The notes under the pieces are model-generated. The model was given only the letters and a program-made list of their open reading frames with translations, made no database searches and was not told the DNA's origin. DNA of 64,000 bases, from positions 82,321-146,320 of the forward strand of contig SUYU01000003.1 in assembly GCA_015060245.1 (NCBI GenBank), given 5' to 3'. Shown here piece by piece: positions 46,434 through 55,736 of this stretch; the first letter of the stretch is position 1, and each line of letters begins with the position of its first letter. The DNA is from Bacteroidales bacterium. GTDB lineage: Bacteria > Bacteroidota > Bacteroidia > Bacteroidales > UBA932. A program made the translations under genes and the position numbers.

Positions 46434-47903
46434 ATGACAACTGAAAGAATTCTTGAAATTTTCAAGGAAATCCTCACTATTCCCAGAGAGAGCGGACATG
46501 AGGAGTTGATTATAGCATACCTTCAAAACTGGGCAAAAGAGCATAATCTTGAGTGCAAAATCGACGAGGCCGGTAATGTTCTTATTATAAAGGAGGCATC
46601 TGCCGGATATGAAAATGCCCCTACTGTAGTTCTGCAGAGCCACTCTGATATGGTTTGTGAGAAAAACGCGGGAGTACAGCACGATTTTGCAAAAGATCCT
46701 ATCATTGCCGTTGAAGAGAACGGATGGCTCATAGCCAAAGATACGACACTGGGGGCTGATTGTGGAATTGGCATTGCCGCACAATTGGCTGCTTTGGAGG
46801 ATGAGAACCTTGCCCATGGCAGAATTGAGGCTCTCTTCACAACCTCAGAGGAGACTGGATTGACAGGAGCCAAATCACTCAAACCGGGATTCATTACAGG
46901 CAATCTGCTCATCAACCTCGATTCAGAAGATGAGGGAGAACTCTTTATTGGATGCGCCGGCGGTGTTGACACCACAGCAGAGTTCAAATATATGACCGTC
47001 CCTGCTACAGATGAGTTCATCAAGTGTGAATTCAAATTCTTTGGCGGACAGGGAGGCCACAGCGGCGACGATATTGACAAACACAGGGCCAATGCAGTAA
47101 AGATTTTGTCGAGATTCCTATATAGGGTATACTACAAGCACAATGTTGAATTGTATGAGATTGATGGAGGAAACAAGAGAAATGCAATTGCCCGCGAGGC
47201 TTATGCCGTTATAGGTTTCCAGAAGAGGGACAAGAACTCCATCATGAGGATTTTCAACAACCTGCTTGCCGAAATCAAGGAGGAGTACAGATACAGCGAC
47301 AAGGATATAGACGGCGCAGCAGGCGAAGTTGGAATACTTGATGTCAAGAGCGGCAAAATGCTGGGTACCCCTAAAAAGGCAATTGACCCTACCACTGCAG
47401 CATCACTTGTCTACTCGCTCTATTGCGCCCCTCATGGAGTGCTTGCAATGAGCCAGGAGATTCCGGGGCTTGTAGAGACATCAACTAACCTTGCATCTGT
47501 AAAGATGATGCCTAAAAATATAATCAGGGTAGGCACAAGCCAGAGAAGTTCTGCAAACAGTTGCCGTTTCTCGGCCGCAGAGCAGGTTGAGGCATGCTTT
47601 GCATTGGCAGGTGCGGTTGTAAAACACAATGACGAGTATCCGGGATGGCAGCCAAGACTTGATTCACCACTGCTTGAGGTCTCAAAAGCCGCATACAAGA
47701 GACTCTTCAACGTTGATCCCGTTGTAAGGGCTATCCATGCAGGTCTTGAGTGCGGTCTTTTCCTTGATATCTATCCAGACCTTGACATGATCTCCTTCGG
47801 TCCTACCCTAAGGGGTGTACATGCACCTGGAGAGCGTCTTGAACTTGCTTCACTTGACAAATTCAGAAAACTTCTTGAAGAGATTCTTATTAACCTTAAA
47901 TAA
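46434..47903 (+). CDS. pepD: Aminoacyl-histidine dipeptidase (PepD, M20 family)
   Basis: A 489-residue cytoplasmic dipeptidase (M20C, Xaa-His dipeptidase or carnosinase-like) that depends on two zinc ions. The blocks are VLQSHSDMVCEK (first metal ligands), KDTTLGADCGIGIAAQLA (bridging Asp), TTSEETGLTGAKSL (catalytic Glu pair), NLDSEDEGELFIGCAGGVDT and, at the C-terminal end, HAGLECGLF (last His). The length matches E. coli PepD (485). It probably recycles dipeptides from peptide-based growth. rpe follows after 12 bases in the same operon. Confidence 0.95.
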   Translation: MTTERILEIFKEILTIPRESGHEELIIAYLQNWAKEHNLECKIDEAGNVLIIKEASAGYENAPTVVLQSHSDMVCEKNAGVQHDFAKDPIIAVEENGWLIAKDTTLGADCGIGIAAQLAALEDENLAHGRIEALFTTSEETGLTGAKSLKPGFITGNLLINLDSEDEGELFIGCAGGVDTTAEFKYMTVPATDEFIKCEFKFFGGQGGHSGDDIDKHRANAVKILSRFLYRVYYKHNVELYEIDGGNKRNAIAREAYAVIGFQKRDKNSIMRIFNNLLAEIKEEYRYSDKDIDGAAGEVGILDVKSGKMLGTPKKAIDPTTAASLVYSLYCAPHGVLAMSQEIPGLVETSTNLASVKMMPKNIIRVGTSQRSSANSCRFSAAEQVEACFALAGAVVKHNDEYPGWQPRLDSPLLEVSKAAYKRLFNVDPVVRAIHAGLECGLFLDIYPDLDMISFGPTLRGVHAPGERLELASLDKFRKLLEEILINLK

Positions 47904-47915
47904 TTGGACTTGACT

Positions 47916-48563
47916 ATGAGTATAATTGTTGCCCCATCCATGTTGTCGGCAGATTTCGGCAACCTGGACAAAGATGTGGAGATGGTAAACCAGTCTGAAG
48001 CAGGATGGTTCCACCTTGATATTATGGACGGCGTCTTTGTTCCTAATATCTCATATGGTTTTCCGGTTGTAAAGGCAATCTCAAAAAAGGCCAAAAAACC
48101 TATGGATGCCCACCTGATGATTGTTGATCCCGACAGATACCTCTCACAGTTCAAGGATTTGGGAGTGGAGTGGTTAAGCGTGCATTATGAGGCATGCACC
48201 CATCTTCACAGGACCATCCAGGCAATACACAACCTTGGAATGAAGGCTGGAGTTGCACTCAATCCGCACACTCCTGTATCGCTGCTTGAAGATATTTTAT
48301 GCGACCTTGATTTCGTATGTCTCATGTCAGTAAATCCAGGATTCGGCGGACAATCGTTCATCAACCGTTCAGTTGAAAAAATCAAGGCTCTGAAGGCAAT
48401 GATTGTGAAGAACAACTACAAATGTCTCATTGAGGTTGACGGCGGTGTAACCACAAAAAATGCAGCAATGCTTGCAGAGGCCGGAGCCGACGTGCTGGTT
48501 GCAGGAAGTGCTGTTTTTGGTGCCGCAGACCCAATGGAGGCAGTCAAACTCATCAAGGGCTGA
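47916..48563 (+). CDS. rpe: Ribulose-phosphate 3-epimerase
   Basis: A 215-residue TIM-barrel enzyme interconverting ribulose-5-phosphate and xylulose-5-phosphate in the pentose phosphate pathway. Catalytic and metal residues sit in APSMLSADFGNL, FHLDIMDGVFVPN, DAHLMI, MSVNPGFGGQSFI and EVDGGVTTKNA. The ATG at 47916 is used because an upstream in-frame TTG directly after the pepD stop would only add four residues. The gene is followed by a strong hairpin terminator. Confidence 0.97.
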   Translation: MSIIVAPSMLSADFGNLDKDVEMVNQSEAGWFHLDIMDGVFVPNISYGFPVVKAISKKAKKPMDAHLMIVDPDRYLSQFKDLGVEWLSVHYEACTHLHRTIQAIHNLGMKAGVALNPHTPVSLLEDILCDLDFVCLMSVNPGFGGQSFINRSVEKIKALKAMIVKNNYKCLIEVDGGVTTKNAAMLAEAGADVLVAGSAVFGAADPMEAVKLIKG

Positions 48564-48657
48564 TTTCTGCACAGTTGCACACTCACCAAACGGAGAGAAC
48601 AGCCAGCCGGTCCAATAACCGGCAATGAGTGGCAGAAGAGTCCTCTTATAATGGAAC

Positions 48658-48689
48658 ATATCCCCGTCAGAGTATTCTGGCGGGGATAT
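48658..48689 (+). terminator. Intrinsic terminator after rpe
   Basis: 9-bp stem ATATCCCCG / CGGGGATAT extended by an inner CAGA / TCTG pairing, ending in a short TTT. The roughly 95 bases between the rpe stop and this hairpin hold only a small CCGGT-type hairpin. Confidence 0.68.
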
Positions 48690-48762
48690 TTATGTATATA
48701 AACACATCTTTAACCGGTCTCTACCTTCTGATAATCACGATTTATCTCTACATAAACAAGAA

Positions 48763-49554
48763 TCAAATGATATATCTTACCTCCTGAAATGCATAGTTGC
48801 TGCGCGTGCCGTCTCTGCGCTCAAGGAGAAGACATCCGTATCTGTCGGGACCTATAATTCTGGCCTCAAAACATTTGCCCTCACTCATGCCCTCTGCTCT
48901 TCCCGACAAATCCATAAATTTATGATACCCCTCTTTACGGTACATGGCATTGAGATAGGCTCCCCTTATGTACTCTTCTTCGCCCTCGCAAAGCAGGGCA
49001 TAGAGCCGGGTAATCTCTTCAAGAAGGGCCTGCAGTTCCTCCTTGCGGTCAAACTCTTCAAGATCTGCATAGTCTCCCGGCAAAAGTGAATTTGACTCAA
49101 GGAGCAGCGAAGTTGGATTTGGAGCATCCGAATCAAAACGGGTCTGGTTTACATTTATTCCTATGCCTACTATACTTGCTGACAAATTGGCACCCGAGAT
49201 GGCATTTTCTATAAGGATACCACAAATTTTCCTGTCGCCGCAATAAATATCATTAGGCCATTTGATCTTGGCCACCAACCCTCTATTTTTCAAATAATTG
49301 ACTATTGCCAATGCGACAGTCTGTGAGATAAGGAACTGATCCTGGGCCAAAAGGAAATCGGGTTTGAAAAGTATGGTAAACATGAGGTTTCTACTCTTTG
49401 CACTTTCCCACACATTGCCTCTTTGGCCTCTTCCAGATGTCTGAAAATCAGCAACCCAAACACTTCCCTCCTCTGCGGAATGCATCTCCCGTTGTGCCTG
49501 CATATTGGTCGAATCTATGGTAGTATACCATTTTATGTCAAGTTTTTTGTACAT
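48763..49554 (-). CDS. birA: Biotin--[acetyl-CoA-carboxylase] ligase
   Basis: A 263-residue biotin protein ligase that makes biotinyl-AMP and transfers biotin to the carboxyl carrier protein. The catalytic loop GRGQRG, KWPNDIY and GIGINVNQT are present. No N-terminal helix-turn-helix precedes the catalytic domain, so it is the monofunctional type and cannot be a DNA-binding repressor as in E. coli. The short C-terminal SH3-like domain (about 215-263) is normal. The gene is divergent from rsfS, with a separate promoter in the gap. Confidence 0.95.
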   Translation of the reverse strand: MYKKLDIKWYTTIDSTNMQAQREMHSAEEGSVWVADFQTSGRGQRGNVWESAKSRNLMFTILFKPDFLLAQDQFLISQTVALAIVNYLKNRGLVAKIKWPNDIYCGDRKICGILIENAISGANLSASIVGIGINVNQTRFDSDAPNPTSLLLESNSLLPGDYADLEEFDRKEELQALLEEITRLYALLCEGEEEYIRGAYLNAMYRKEGYHKFMDLSGRAEGMSEGKCFEARIIGPDRYGCLLLERRDGTRSNYAFQEVRYII

Positions 49555-49580
49555 CTGATGAATTGGCTAAAAATTTGCAG

Positions 49581-49588
49581 TATATTTG
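49581..49588 (+). promoter_or_regulatory. -7 box for the rsfS-ftsH-cdsA-psd operon
   Basis: TATATTTG, a perfect TAnnTTTG, 75 bases before the rsfS start. No -33 TTTG at the usual spacing is seen. Confidence 0.45.
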
Positions 49589-49620
49589 TAGGTTAATTGG
49601 TGACAAATGCTTTGTCGCTA

Positions 49621-49653
49621 CAAAAATAGAGATTCTTAATAACTTTTAACAAA
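49621..49653 (-). promoter_or_regulatory. birA promoter
   Basis: Reading leftwards, TTTG (49653-49650), a 21-base spacer and TATTTTTG (49628-49621), about 66 bases before the birA ATG. Between the two divergent promoters lies a small palindrome GACAAA-tgc-TTTGTC (49602-49616). Confidence 0.5.
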
Positions 49654-49663
49654 TTATATCATA

Positions 49664-50149
49664 GTGGCTACAAAAAAAGAGAGTGCGGTTGTAAAGGAAA
49701 CGGCTGCCAAAAGCACAGAAAAGAGGGTTTCAACCCGCAAAAAAGCGGTAAAGGATGTTGCCCCACAGGAGGAGAATACAATTAAGATCATTGATACTGA
49801 CGCATTTGAGGTAAGGACAATTGTAGAGGCAATGCTTGACAAAAAGGCCAAGAATGTATGCTCTTTGGACCTCAGGGAGATTGGCACAAGCATCTGTGAC
49901 TATTTTGTAATTTGCAATGCAGATTCTACACCTAACGTAATTGCCATTGCCGACAATGTTGAGGAGGAGATGATTGTAAAATGCAACAGGAAAGTGATGA
50001 GAATGCAAGGTAAGGAGAATGCCTTCTGGATTATACTTGACTTCTCAAACATTGTTGTACATATTTTCCAGACAGAATACAGGGAGTTCTACAGATTGGA
50101 GGATCTGTGGGCAGATGCAAAAATCACAAAATACGACGAAGAAGAGTAA
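49664..50149 (+). CDS. rsfS: Ribosome silencing factor RsfS with basic N-terminal extension
   Basis: A 161-residue protein starting at GTG 49664. Residues about 45-155 are the RsfS/Iojap domain (VEAMLDKKAKNVCSLDL, ICDYFVICNADSTPNVIAIAD, WIILDFSNIVVHIF, EFYRLEDLW), which binds ribosomal protein uL14 and blocks subunit joining in stationary phase. The first 45 residues are a lysine- and alanine-rich tail missing from most homologues, which suggests RNA or ribosome contacts. No ATG precedes the domain except one inside it, so the GTG start is preferred. It heads the operon with ftsH, cdsA and psd. Confidence 0.9.
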   Translation: MATKKESAVVKETAAKSTEKRVSTRKKAVKDVAPQEENTIKIIDTDAFEVRTIVEAMLDKKAKNVCSLDLREIGTSICDYFVICNADSTPNVIAIADNVEEEMIVKCNRKVMRMQGKENAFWIILDFSNIVVHIFQTEYREFYRLEDLWADAKITKYDEEE

Positions 50150-50167
50150 GAGTTTCAGAGATTCATT

Positions 50168-52177
50168 ATGCAGACACAGAACGAGAACAAGAAAAACCCA
50201 AATCCGAAAGTAAAACCGCCAAAGTTCAATGTAATGTGGATTTACCTTCCTTTGTTGGGGTTGATTGCCTATATGTACTTTGTGGGGTATCAGGGTGGGG
50301 ACCCTGTAAAGACCGAGTGGTACAAGGTTAAGGAGGAGATGATTCCACAGGGAGACGTAGAGAAGGTCAAGTTCATCACTAACGCCAACAAGGCAGAAGT
50401 AACAATCAAAAAAGATAGTCTTGGCAAATACAAGAATCTCTTTGGAGGAAGGGAACCGAAATATTCACCCCACTTCTATTTTATAGTTTCAAGCAACTTT
50501 GATTCTGAGACCCAGTTGGAGGAGGCAAGGGCACTTCTGCCGCAGGAGAAGAGATTTGAGATAGAGACAGAGGAGAAGACCAACTATTTCAGAATTATTG
50601 ACTGGCTTATATTTCCGTTGCTGATTTTTGGTCTCTGGTTCTTTATGATAAGAAGAATGTCCAAAGGCATGGGCGGTGGAGCCGGTGGCGGCGGAATCTT
50701 CAATGTTGGCAAATCACAGGCAAAACTCTTTGACAAGGACAACAATTCCAAAGTTACATTCAAGGATGTAGCCGGTCTTGAAGAGGCCAAGGTTGAGGTT
50801 ATGGAGATTGTGGATTTCCTTAAAAATCCTAAAAAATATACTACTCTTGGAGGTAAAATTCCAAAGGGAGCCCTTCTTGTAGGCCCTCCGGGCACAGGCA
50901 AGACATTGTTGGCTAAAGCAGTGGCAGGTGAAGCAGATGTACCTTTCTTCTCAATTTCAGGTTCAGATTTTGTTGAGATGTTTGTAGGTGTCGGCGCATC
51001 GAGGGTAAGGGATCTGTTCAAGCAGGCCAAAGAGAAGGCCCCATGCATCGTTTTCATAGATGAGATTGATGCTGTTGGTAGAGCCCGCAGCAAGAATGGC
51101 GGATTCTCTTCAAATGACGAGAGGGAGAATACCCTTAACCAACTGCTTACCGAAATGGACGGTTTTGGAACAAACTCCGGAGTGATCATTCTGGCCGCAA
51201 CCAACAGGGCAGACATACTTGACAAGGCCCTTATGCGTGCCGGCAGGTTTGACCGTCAGATTCATGTTGATCTTCCGGAACTTAAGGAGCGCGAGGAGAT
51301 TTTTGAGGTACACCTTAAAAAATTGAAACTTGACAAGAACCTCGACAAGTCATTCCTGTCAAAACAGACTCCAGGATTCTCCGGAGCGGATATTGCCAAT
51401 GTCTGCAACGAGGCCGCCCTTATTGCGGCAAGAAAGAACAAGGAGTATGTTGAAAAGCAGGATTTCCTTGACGCGATAGACAGGATTGTAGGCGGACTTG
51501 AGAAGCGCAGCAAGATAATCACGCCACAGGAGAAGAAAACCATTGCCTACCACGAGGCTGGACATGCCACCGTAAGTTGGCTGCTGCCGAATGCCAATCC
51601 GCTCCTTAAAGTGACTATCATACCAAGAGGCAGGGCTTTGGGTGCAGCATGGTATCTTCCTGAAGAGAGGCAGATTACAACTACCGAGCAGATGATGGAT
51701 GAAATGGCTGCCACTATGGGTGGACGTGCCGCTGAAGAGATCATTAACGGAAGGATCTCGACAGGAGCGTTGTCGGACCTTGAAAAGATTACCAAACAGG
51801 CCTACGCTATGGTAAGTTACTTTGGAATGAGCGAGAAGGTGGGTCATATCTCTTTCTACGACTCACAGGATTCGGGCTACAATTTCAGCAAGCCATATAG
51901 CGAAAAGACAGCGGAACTCATTGATGCAGAGGTCAAAATCTTGATTGACAAGGCCCACAAACAGGCAATTGAGGTACTTGAGTCAAATATGGATGGATTT
52001 ACCCAACTTGCAGAACTGCTGCTCTCAAGGGAGGTTATATTCTCTGAGGACATGGAGAGGATATTTGGCCCACGCCCCAAAAAGGATGGAGAGGATAATT
52101 TGAAGCAGGAACCTGCACAATCCGTTGATGAGCCTGTTGACACAACGGGGCAGAATATGGAACCCCTGGAGAGTTGA
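50168..52177 (+). CDS. ftsH: ATP-dependent zinc metalloprotease FtsH
   Basis: A 669-residue membrane-anchored AAA+ protease that degrades misfolded membrane proteins and regulatory factors. Two membrane segments (about 22-41 and 143-160) enclose a periplasmic domain; Walker A GPPGTGKT (239-246), [10 protein letters not shown], the second-region-of-homology arginines (RAGRFDR) and the zinc motif HEAGH (462-466) are all present. A glycine-rich hinge ([11 protein letters not shown]) follows the second membrane segment. It begins 18 bases after rsfS, in an order common in Bacteroidota. Confidence 0.98.
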   Translation: MQTQNENKKNPNPKVKPPKFNVMWIYLPLLGLIAYMYFVGYQGGDPVKTEWYKVKEEMIPQGDVEKVKFITNANKAEVTIKKDSLGKYKNLFGGREPKYSPHFYFIVSSNFDSETQLEEARALLPQEKRFEIETEEKTNYFRIIDWLIFPLLIFGLWFFMIRRMSKGMGGGAGGGGIFNVGKSQAKLFDKDNNSKVTFKDVAGLEEAKVEVMEIVDFLKNPKKYTTLGGKIPKGALLVGPPGTGKTLLAKAVAGEADVPFFSISGSDFVEMFVGVGASRVRDLFKQAKEKAPCIVFIDEIDAVGRARSKNGGFSSNDERENTLNQLLTEMDGFGTNSGVIILAATNRADILDKALMRAGRFDRQIHVDLPELKEREEIFEVHLKKLKLDKNLDKSFLSKQTPGFSGADIANVCNEAALIAARKNKEYVEKQDFLDAIDRIVGGLEKRSKIITPQEKKTIAYHEAGHATVSWLLPNANPLLKVTIIPRGRALGAAWYLPEERQITTTEQMMDEMAATMGGRAAEEIINGRISTGALSDLEKITKQAYAMVSYFGMSEKVGHISFYDSQDSGYNFSKPYSEKTAELIDAEVKILIDKAHKQAIEVLESNMDGFTQLAELLLSREVIFSEDMERIFGPRPKKDGEDNLKQEPAQSVDEPVDTTGQNMEPLES

Positions 52178-52204
52178 CACTCCAAAAACCTAAACTGAAC
52201 AGTC

Positions 52205-53116
52205 ATGAAAAACTTTCTGATCCGCACTGCAAGCGGAGTTATTTTTGGAATTATTATGATTGTGTGTTTCCTATGGAACACACAATCATATTCTACTATA
52301 ATGATAGTGATTATTGCAGCAATGATGAATGAATTCCTGAATATAAGTATCGGCAAAAAATATCCTGTACAGAAGGGAATGGCCGTTTTAGCAGGAATAT
52401 CCTTCTTTATATTGTTGCTTGTCTCAATAAAATATGGAATATCCCCTGCCATTCTGCTCTTTTCCTTGATTCCTGTAATGGCAATCTATATAGCCAACCT
52501 CTATACCGGTGAGTTCAATATTCATAAAAGGGAAGTTGGTAAAGATGGAGTTGAGATGCGTGTGAACAATGGATATGAATTCATCCCTTTTGCTGTGACT
52601 GCCATACTCTATATTGCTGTTCCTATGAGTCTCTGCAACTTCATTGTTCTGGAGGGTGCTGCCGGAGAATCAGCCACACTTGATGCCCCTTTAACCTATT
52701 CAGGCAAAATTCTGCTTGGCATGCTGGTACTTTTATGGGCCAATGATGTGGGAGCATATTGTCTGGGTACAGCCATCGGACAAAAATATGGCAGCAAACT
52801 CTTCCCGTCAATCTCACCAAAAAAATCGTGGGTAGGCTTCTGGGGCGGCCTTGCATGCACTGTTTTGGCAGCATTGGCAATCAGAAATATACTTTTTGAG
52901 CAAATTAGTATAATAGGGACTATTGGACTTGCAATAATTATTTGTATCTTTGGCGTTTGGGGAGACTTGATAGAGTCACAGTTCAAGCGCAATTTTGGTG
53001 TTAAGGACTCCGGACGCATAATGCCGGGACATGGGGGTATGCTTGACAGGTTTGACGGTGCACTCATGGCCTTTCCCGCCGCTGTTATTTACTTGTACTT
53101 TTTTATACTAAACTAA
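52205..53116 (+). CDS. cdsA: Phosphatidate cytidylyltransferase
   Basis: A 303-residue integral membrane enzyme making CDP-diacylglycerol from CTP and phosphatidate, the branch point of phospholipid synthesis. About eight hydrophobic segments are visible. The family signature is complete near the C-terminus: SQFKRNFGVKDSG, then MPGHGGMLDRFD, including the metal-binding Asp residues. The order ftsH-cdsA-psd groups protein quality control with the PE pathway. It lies 27 bases after ftsH. Confidence 0.95.
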   Translation: MKNFLIRTASGVIFGIIMIVCFLWNTQSYSTIMIVIIAAMMNEFLNISIGKKYPVQKGMAVLAGISFFILLLVSIKYGISPAILLFSLIPVMAIYIANLYTGEFNIHKREVGKDGVEMRVNNGYEFIPFAVTAILYIAVPMSLCNFIVLEGAAGESATLDAPLTYSGKILLGMLVLLWANDVGAYCLGTAIGQKYGSKLFPSISPKKSWVGFWGGLACTVLAALAIRNILFEQISIIGTIGLAIIICIFGVWGDLIESQFKRNFGVKDSGRIMPGHGGMLDRFDGALMAFPAAVIYLYFFILN

Positions 53117-53132
53117 TACCTGCTACAGACAA

Positions 53133-53795
53133 ATGAGAATTCATAAAGAAGGATACGGCATCATAAGGAACACTTTTCTTATTGTAGCCGCAATTGTTTT
53201 ATGTATCATTCTACTCTTCGGATGGGGAATAGGCTCACAGATTGCCACCGGCATTGGAGTCATCTTCTTCCTTTTCATTGTAAGATTCTTCAGAGTTCCC
53301 AAAAGGGTATCTGTAATGGACAAGGATCTTGTCATGGCCGCAGCCGACGGCAAGATTGTAATTGTACAGGAGGTAGAGGAGAAGGAGTTCATAAAGGGCA
53401 GGTGCATTCAAGTCTCAATCTTTATGAGTGTGTTCAATGTGCATGTGAATTACTACCCTGTAGGAGGCAAGGTCCTCTACAGCAAGCATCACCATGGCAA
53501 ATACCTCGTGGCATTCCATCCGAAAGCCTCTGAGAAGAATGAGCGCACAAGCATCGCTGTGGAGACAGAAAACGGTAAAAAGGTATTCTTCAGACAGATA
53601 GCCGGATACATAGCAAGAAGGATTGTATGTTATGCGGAGCCAGGTAACCGCGCCGAGCAGTGCAGTCAGGTGGGTTTCATCAAATTTGGCTCACGCGTTG
53701 ACCTGTTCCTTCCTCTTGACTCAGAAATTAAGGTTAAGGTTGGAGAGAAAGTCAGGGCTTGCGAGACAATAATCGCCAAACTGTCAGACCAATAA
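53133..53795 (+). CDS. psd: Phosphatidylserine decarboxylase (short, archaeal-type PSD)
   Basis: A 220-residue pyruvoyl enzyme converting phosphatidylserine to phosphatidylethanolamine. Two N-terminal membrane segments (about 13-30 and 38-52) anchor it; AAADGKIV, FMSVFNVHVN and KFGSRVDLF are the family blocks. The Gly186-Ser187 bond is the expected self-cleavage site giving the alpha-chain pyruvoyl group. It forms one operon with cdsA. Its last 44 bases overlap the end of the convergent 5'-nucleotidase gene. Confidence 0.93.
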   Translation: MRIHKEGYGIIRNTFLIVAAIVLCIILLFGWGIGSQIATGIGVIFFLFIVRFFRVPKRVSVMDKDLVMAAADGKIVIVQEVEEKEFIKGRCIQVSIFMSVFNVHVNYYPVGGKVLYSKHHHGKYLVAFHPKASEKNERTSIAVETENGKKVFFRQIAGYIARRIVCYAEPGNRAEQCSQVGFIKFGSRVDLFLPLDSEIKVKVGEKVRACETIIAKLSDQ

Positions 53796-55671
53796 GAGAG
53801 AGGCCAAACAGAGCATACAGCAGAGACATCAAACGGGTAGGATACTCAATGGAGCACTTTTCCACAGGGGTTTCCAACCCGTTTTCCTTTATATACTCAG
53901 CAAAGGCCAACCACTCCTGACACGGGAGGATTGCCTCTTCCAGATTTTCTATAACCCGGCCACTGCTATCCTTGGGCTCCACAGACAAGATTCCGAACGA
54001 TGAGGAGCGCAACATCCCCATAAGTTTTGCCGTATAAAGCCCCGTAACAACCTGATATAGGGAATCCTTTACCACCGGTTCCCCATTTGCCTCCACTTGT
54101 ATTACCCTCATGAATGGCGGACGGCTCCTGTCATATCTGAATTTGAGTCCCTCAAAAAAGAGACGTGCATCCTCCATGCCCCATGCCACAGTTGCGTTGA
54201 GTTCACATATATCATACAGTTCACGACCATAGAGCCAGGCAACAACCAGCGGATAACCCGGTGCACCACTATCTGAAATTCCCAGGGAAAGCACATTATA
54301 TACATCTTCGACCGTTACAGCACCTATCCCAAGCGAACTTCTTACAATACCATACGGCACAATTGAAATTGGATTCTTTGCACTCCCTGCCAAAAGTTTT
54401 TCGGTCTTTTTCACATAACTGCGCGCAATGTGTGAGGCCAACGGGAGATTGCCGTCGGGAGTGATATTGAGATCAAAACCGGTCCCGATATGGGCAATTG
54501 TATCATCAATGCCAAGGCCACATGACAAGATGAAATGGTTGTTGACATCCCTCCGGCACCTCTCAATCCATTTTAGGATTGCAGAGTCCTGGGGAATCGT
54601 CTTAACAACAGGAATCAGAGTGTAGGAGTATGAGCCGTCGGGAGCAAGTTGAATCTTTCCAAGGTATCTGCCCATGGCACCGGCAGATGCCACAATTGTG
54701 CCGTTTATGATTACCGGTGTATGGAGAGTGTCATGGTCATGTCCGCTTATGACCACATCTATGCCGTCAACTTCCGATGCGAGAAGACCATCCTCTGTTT
54801 TGCGCCGCAAGGGAGCATTGGACGGCTCTGACCAATCCGGCTTTTTGCCTTTTGCCCACATTGAACCGCCATGTGAGAGACAGATGATACACTCTGCCCC
54901 AGCCTCCTTCAGACTCTTTACGGCACGTGCAGCCGCAGAACTCCTTTTCTCCAGAATAAGAGAATCATTATCTACAATTGTAGAAAAAGCATGATTGCCC
55001 ATAAGACCAAAGAGGCCTATCTTGAGCCCTTTTGCACTGTTGGAGGACCCTTTATATAGGGTAATGGTATCATTCAAATTTGAAAGGAAGGGATATTTTG
55101 CCCTATCTGCTGACAGCGAAAGGTTTGATACCACAAGAGGAGAGAGTGGCACATGAAGTTCCCCTGCCCTTTTCTCTGCGCACTCAAACATCTTTTCAAG
55201 AGACTCCAGTCCAAAATCAAAATCATGATTTCCCAAGGCAACCGCATCGTACCCAATCATTGACATTGTCAGATACTCTATGGCATGAGTGGAGAAGAGT
55301 GTCTGGTAGAGCGACCCCATTGCAATGTCACCTGCATCAAGCAGCACAACAGCACATCCAGTCTCCTCCGCCCTGATAGTCTCCTCTTTTATTAGAGTTG
55401 CAAGACGCGGATAATCTGCACTTGAATGAAGATCATTTGTAAACAGTATGACCAGTCCGGCATTATTGACATCCCCTTCACTCGGGTCGTTGCCACAGAG
55501 CGCAATTTCTCTTTTACATGTATCCAGAAGCAAAGCACTACGGGGTTGGGGCAAAAATTCACAAGCCGTAGTTTGAGTACATTTTCCATAGCAACAGCAC
55601 TCTCCCGGAAACAGAGCCGGTTGCAATAATGAAAAAAGGATGAGGGCCACTGCAAAAACAGTTCTCCTCAT
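53752..55671 (-). CDS. 5'-nucleotidase/2',3'-cyclic phosphodiesterase-type metallophosphatase
   Basis: A 639-residue exported phosphatase of the UshA/5'-nucleotidase family. With the ATG at 55671 it starts with a signal sequence (RRTVFAVALILFSLL); an upstream in-frame ATG at 55695 is less suitable. The metallophosphatase domain has FTNDLHSS, DAGDIAMG, GNHDFDFG, CLSHGG and SGHDHDTLH; the C-terminal 5_nucleotid_C domain (about 400-560) would bind the base. A hydrophobic segment plus RKP at the very C-terminus looks like an anchor and is unusual for UshA, which is soluble. The substrate may be UDP-sugars or nucleotides. Its 3' end overlaps psd by 44 bases. Confidence 0.88.
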   Translation of the reverse strand: MRRTVFAVALILFSLLQPALFPGECCCYGKCTQTTACEFLPQPRSALLLDTCKREIALCGNDPSEGDVNNAGLVILFTNDLHSSADYPRLATLIKEETIRAEETGCAVVLLDAGDIAMGSLYQTLFSTHAIEYLTMSMIGYDAVALGNHDFDFGLESLEKMFECAEKRAGELHVPLSPLVVSNLSLSADRAKYPFLSNLNDTITLYKGSSNSAKGLKIGLFGLMGNHAFSTIVDNDSLILEKRSSAAARAVKSLKEAGAECIICLSHGGSMWAKGKKPDWSEPSNAPLRRKTEDGLLASEVDGIDVVISGHDHDTLHTPVIINGTIVASAGAMGRYLGKIQLAPDGSYSYTLIPVVKTIPQDSAILKWIERCRRDVNNHFILSCGLGIDDTIAHIGTGFDLNITPDGNLPLASHIARSYVKKTEKLLAGSAKNPISIVPYGIVRSSLGIGAVTVEDVYNVLSLGISDSGAPGYPLVVAWLYGRELYDICELNATVAWGMEDARLFFEGLKFRYDRSRPPFMRVIQVEANGEPVVKDSLYQVVTGLYTAKLMGMLRSSSFGILSVEPKDSSGRVIENLEEAILPCQEWLAFAEYIKENGLETPVEKCSIEYPTRLMSLLYALFGLSLIGLTVWRLLSRKP

Positions 55672-55736
55672 CCATATTTTACCATTGCACACCATATCTG
55701 CAAAGATTAGTCAATCATTGGAGCAAAACCGGAATC

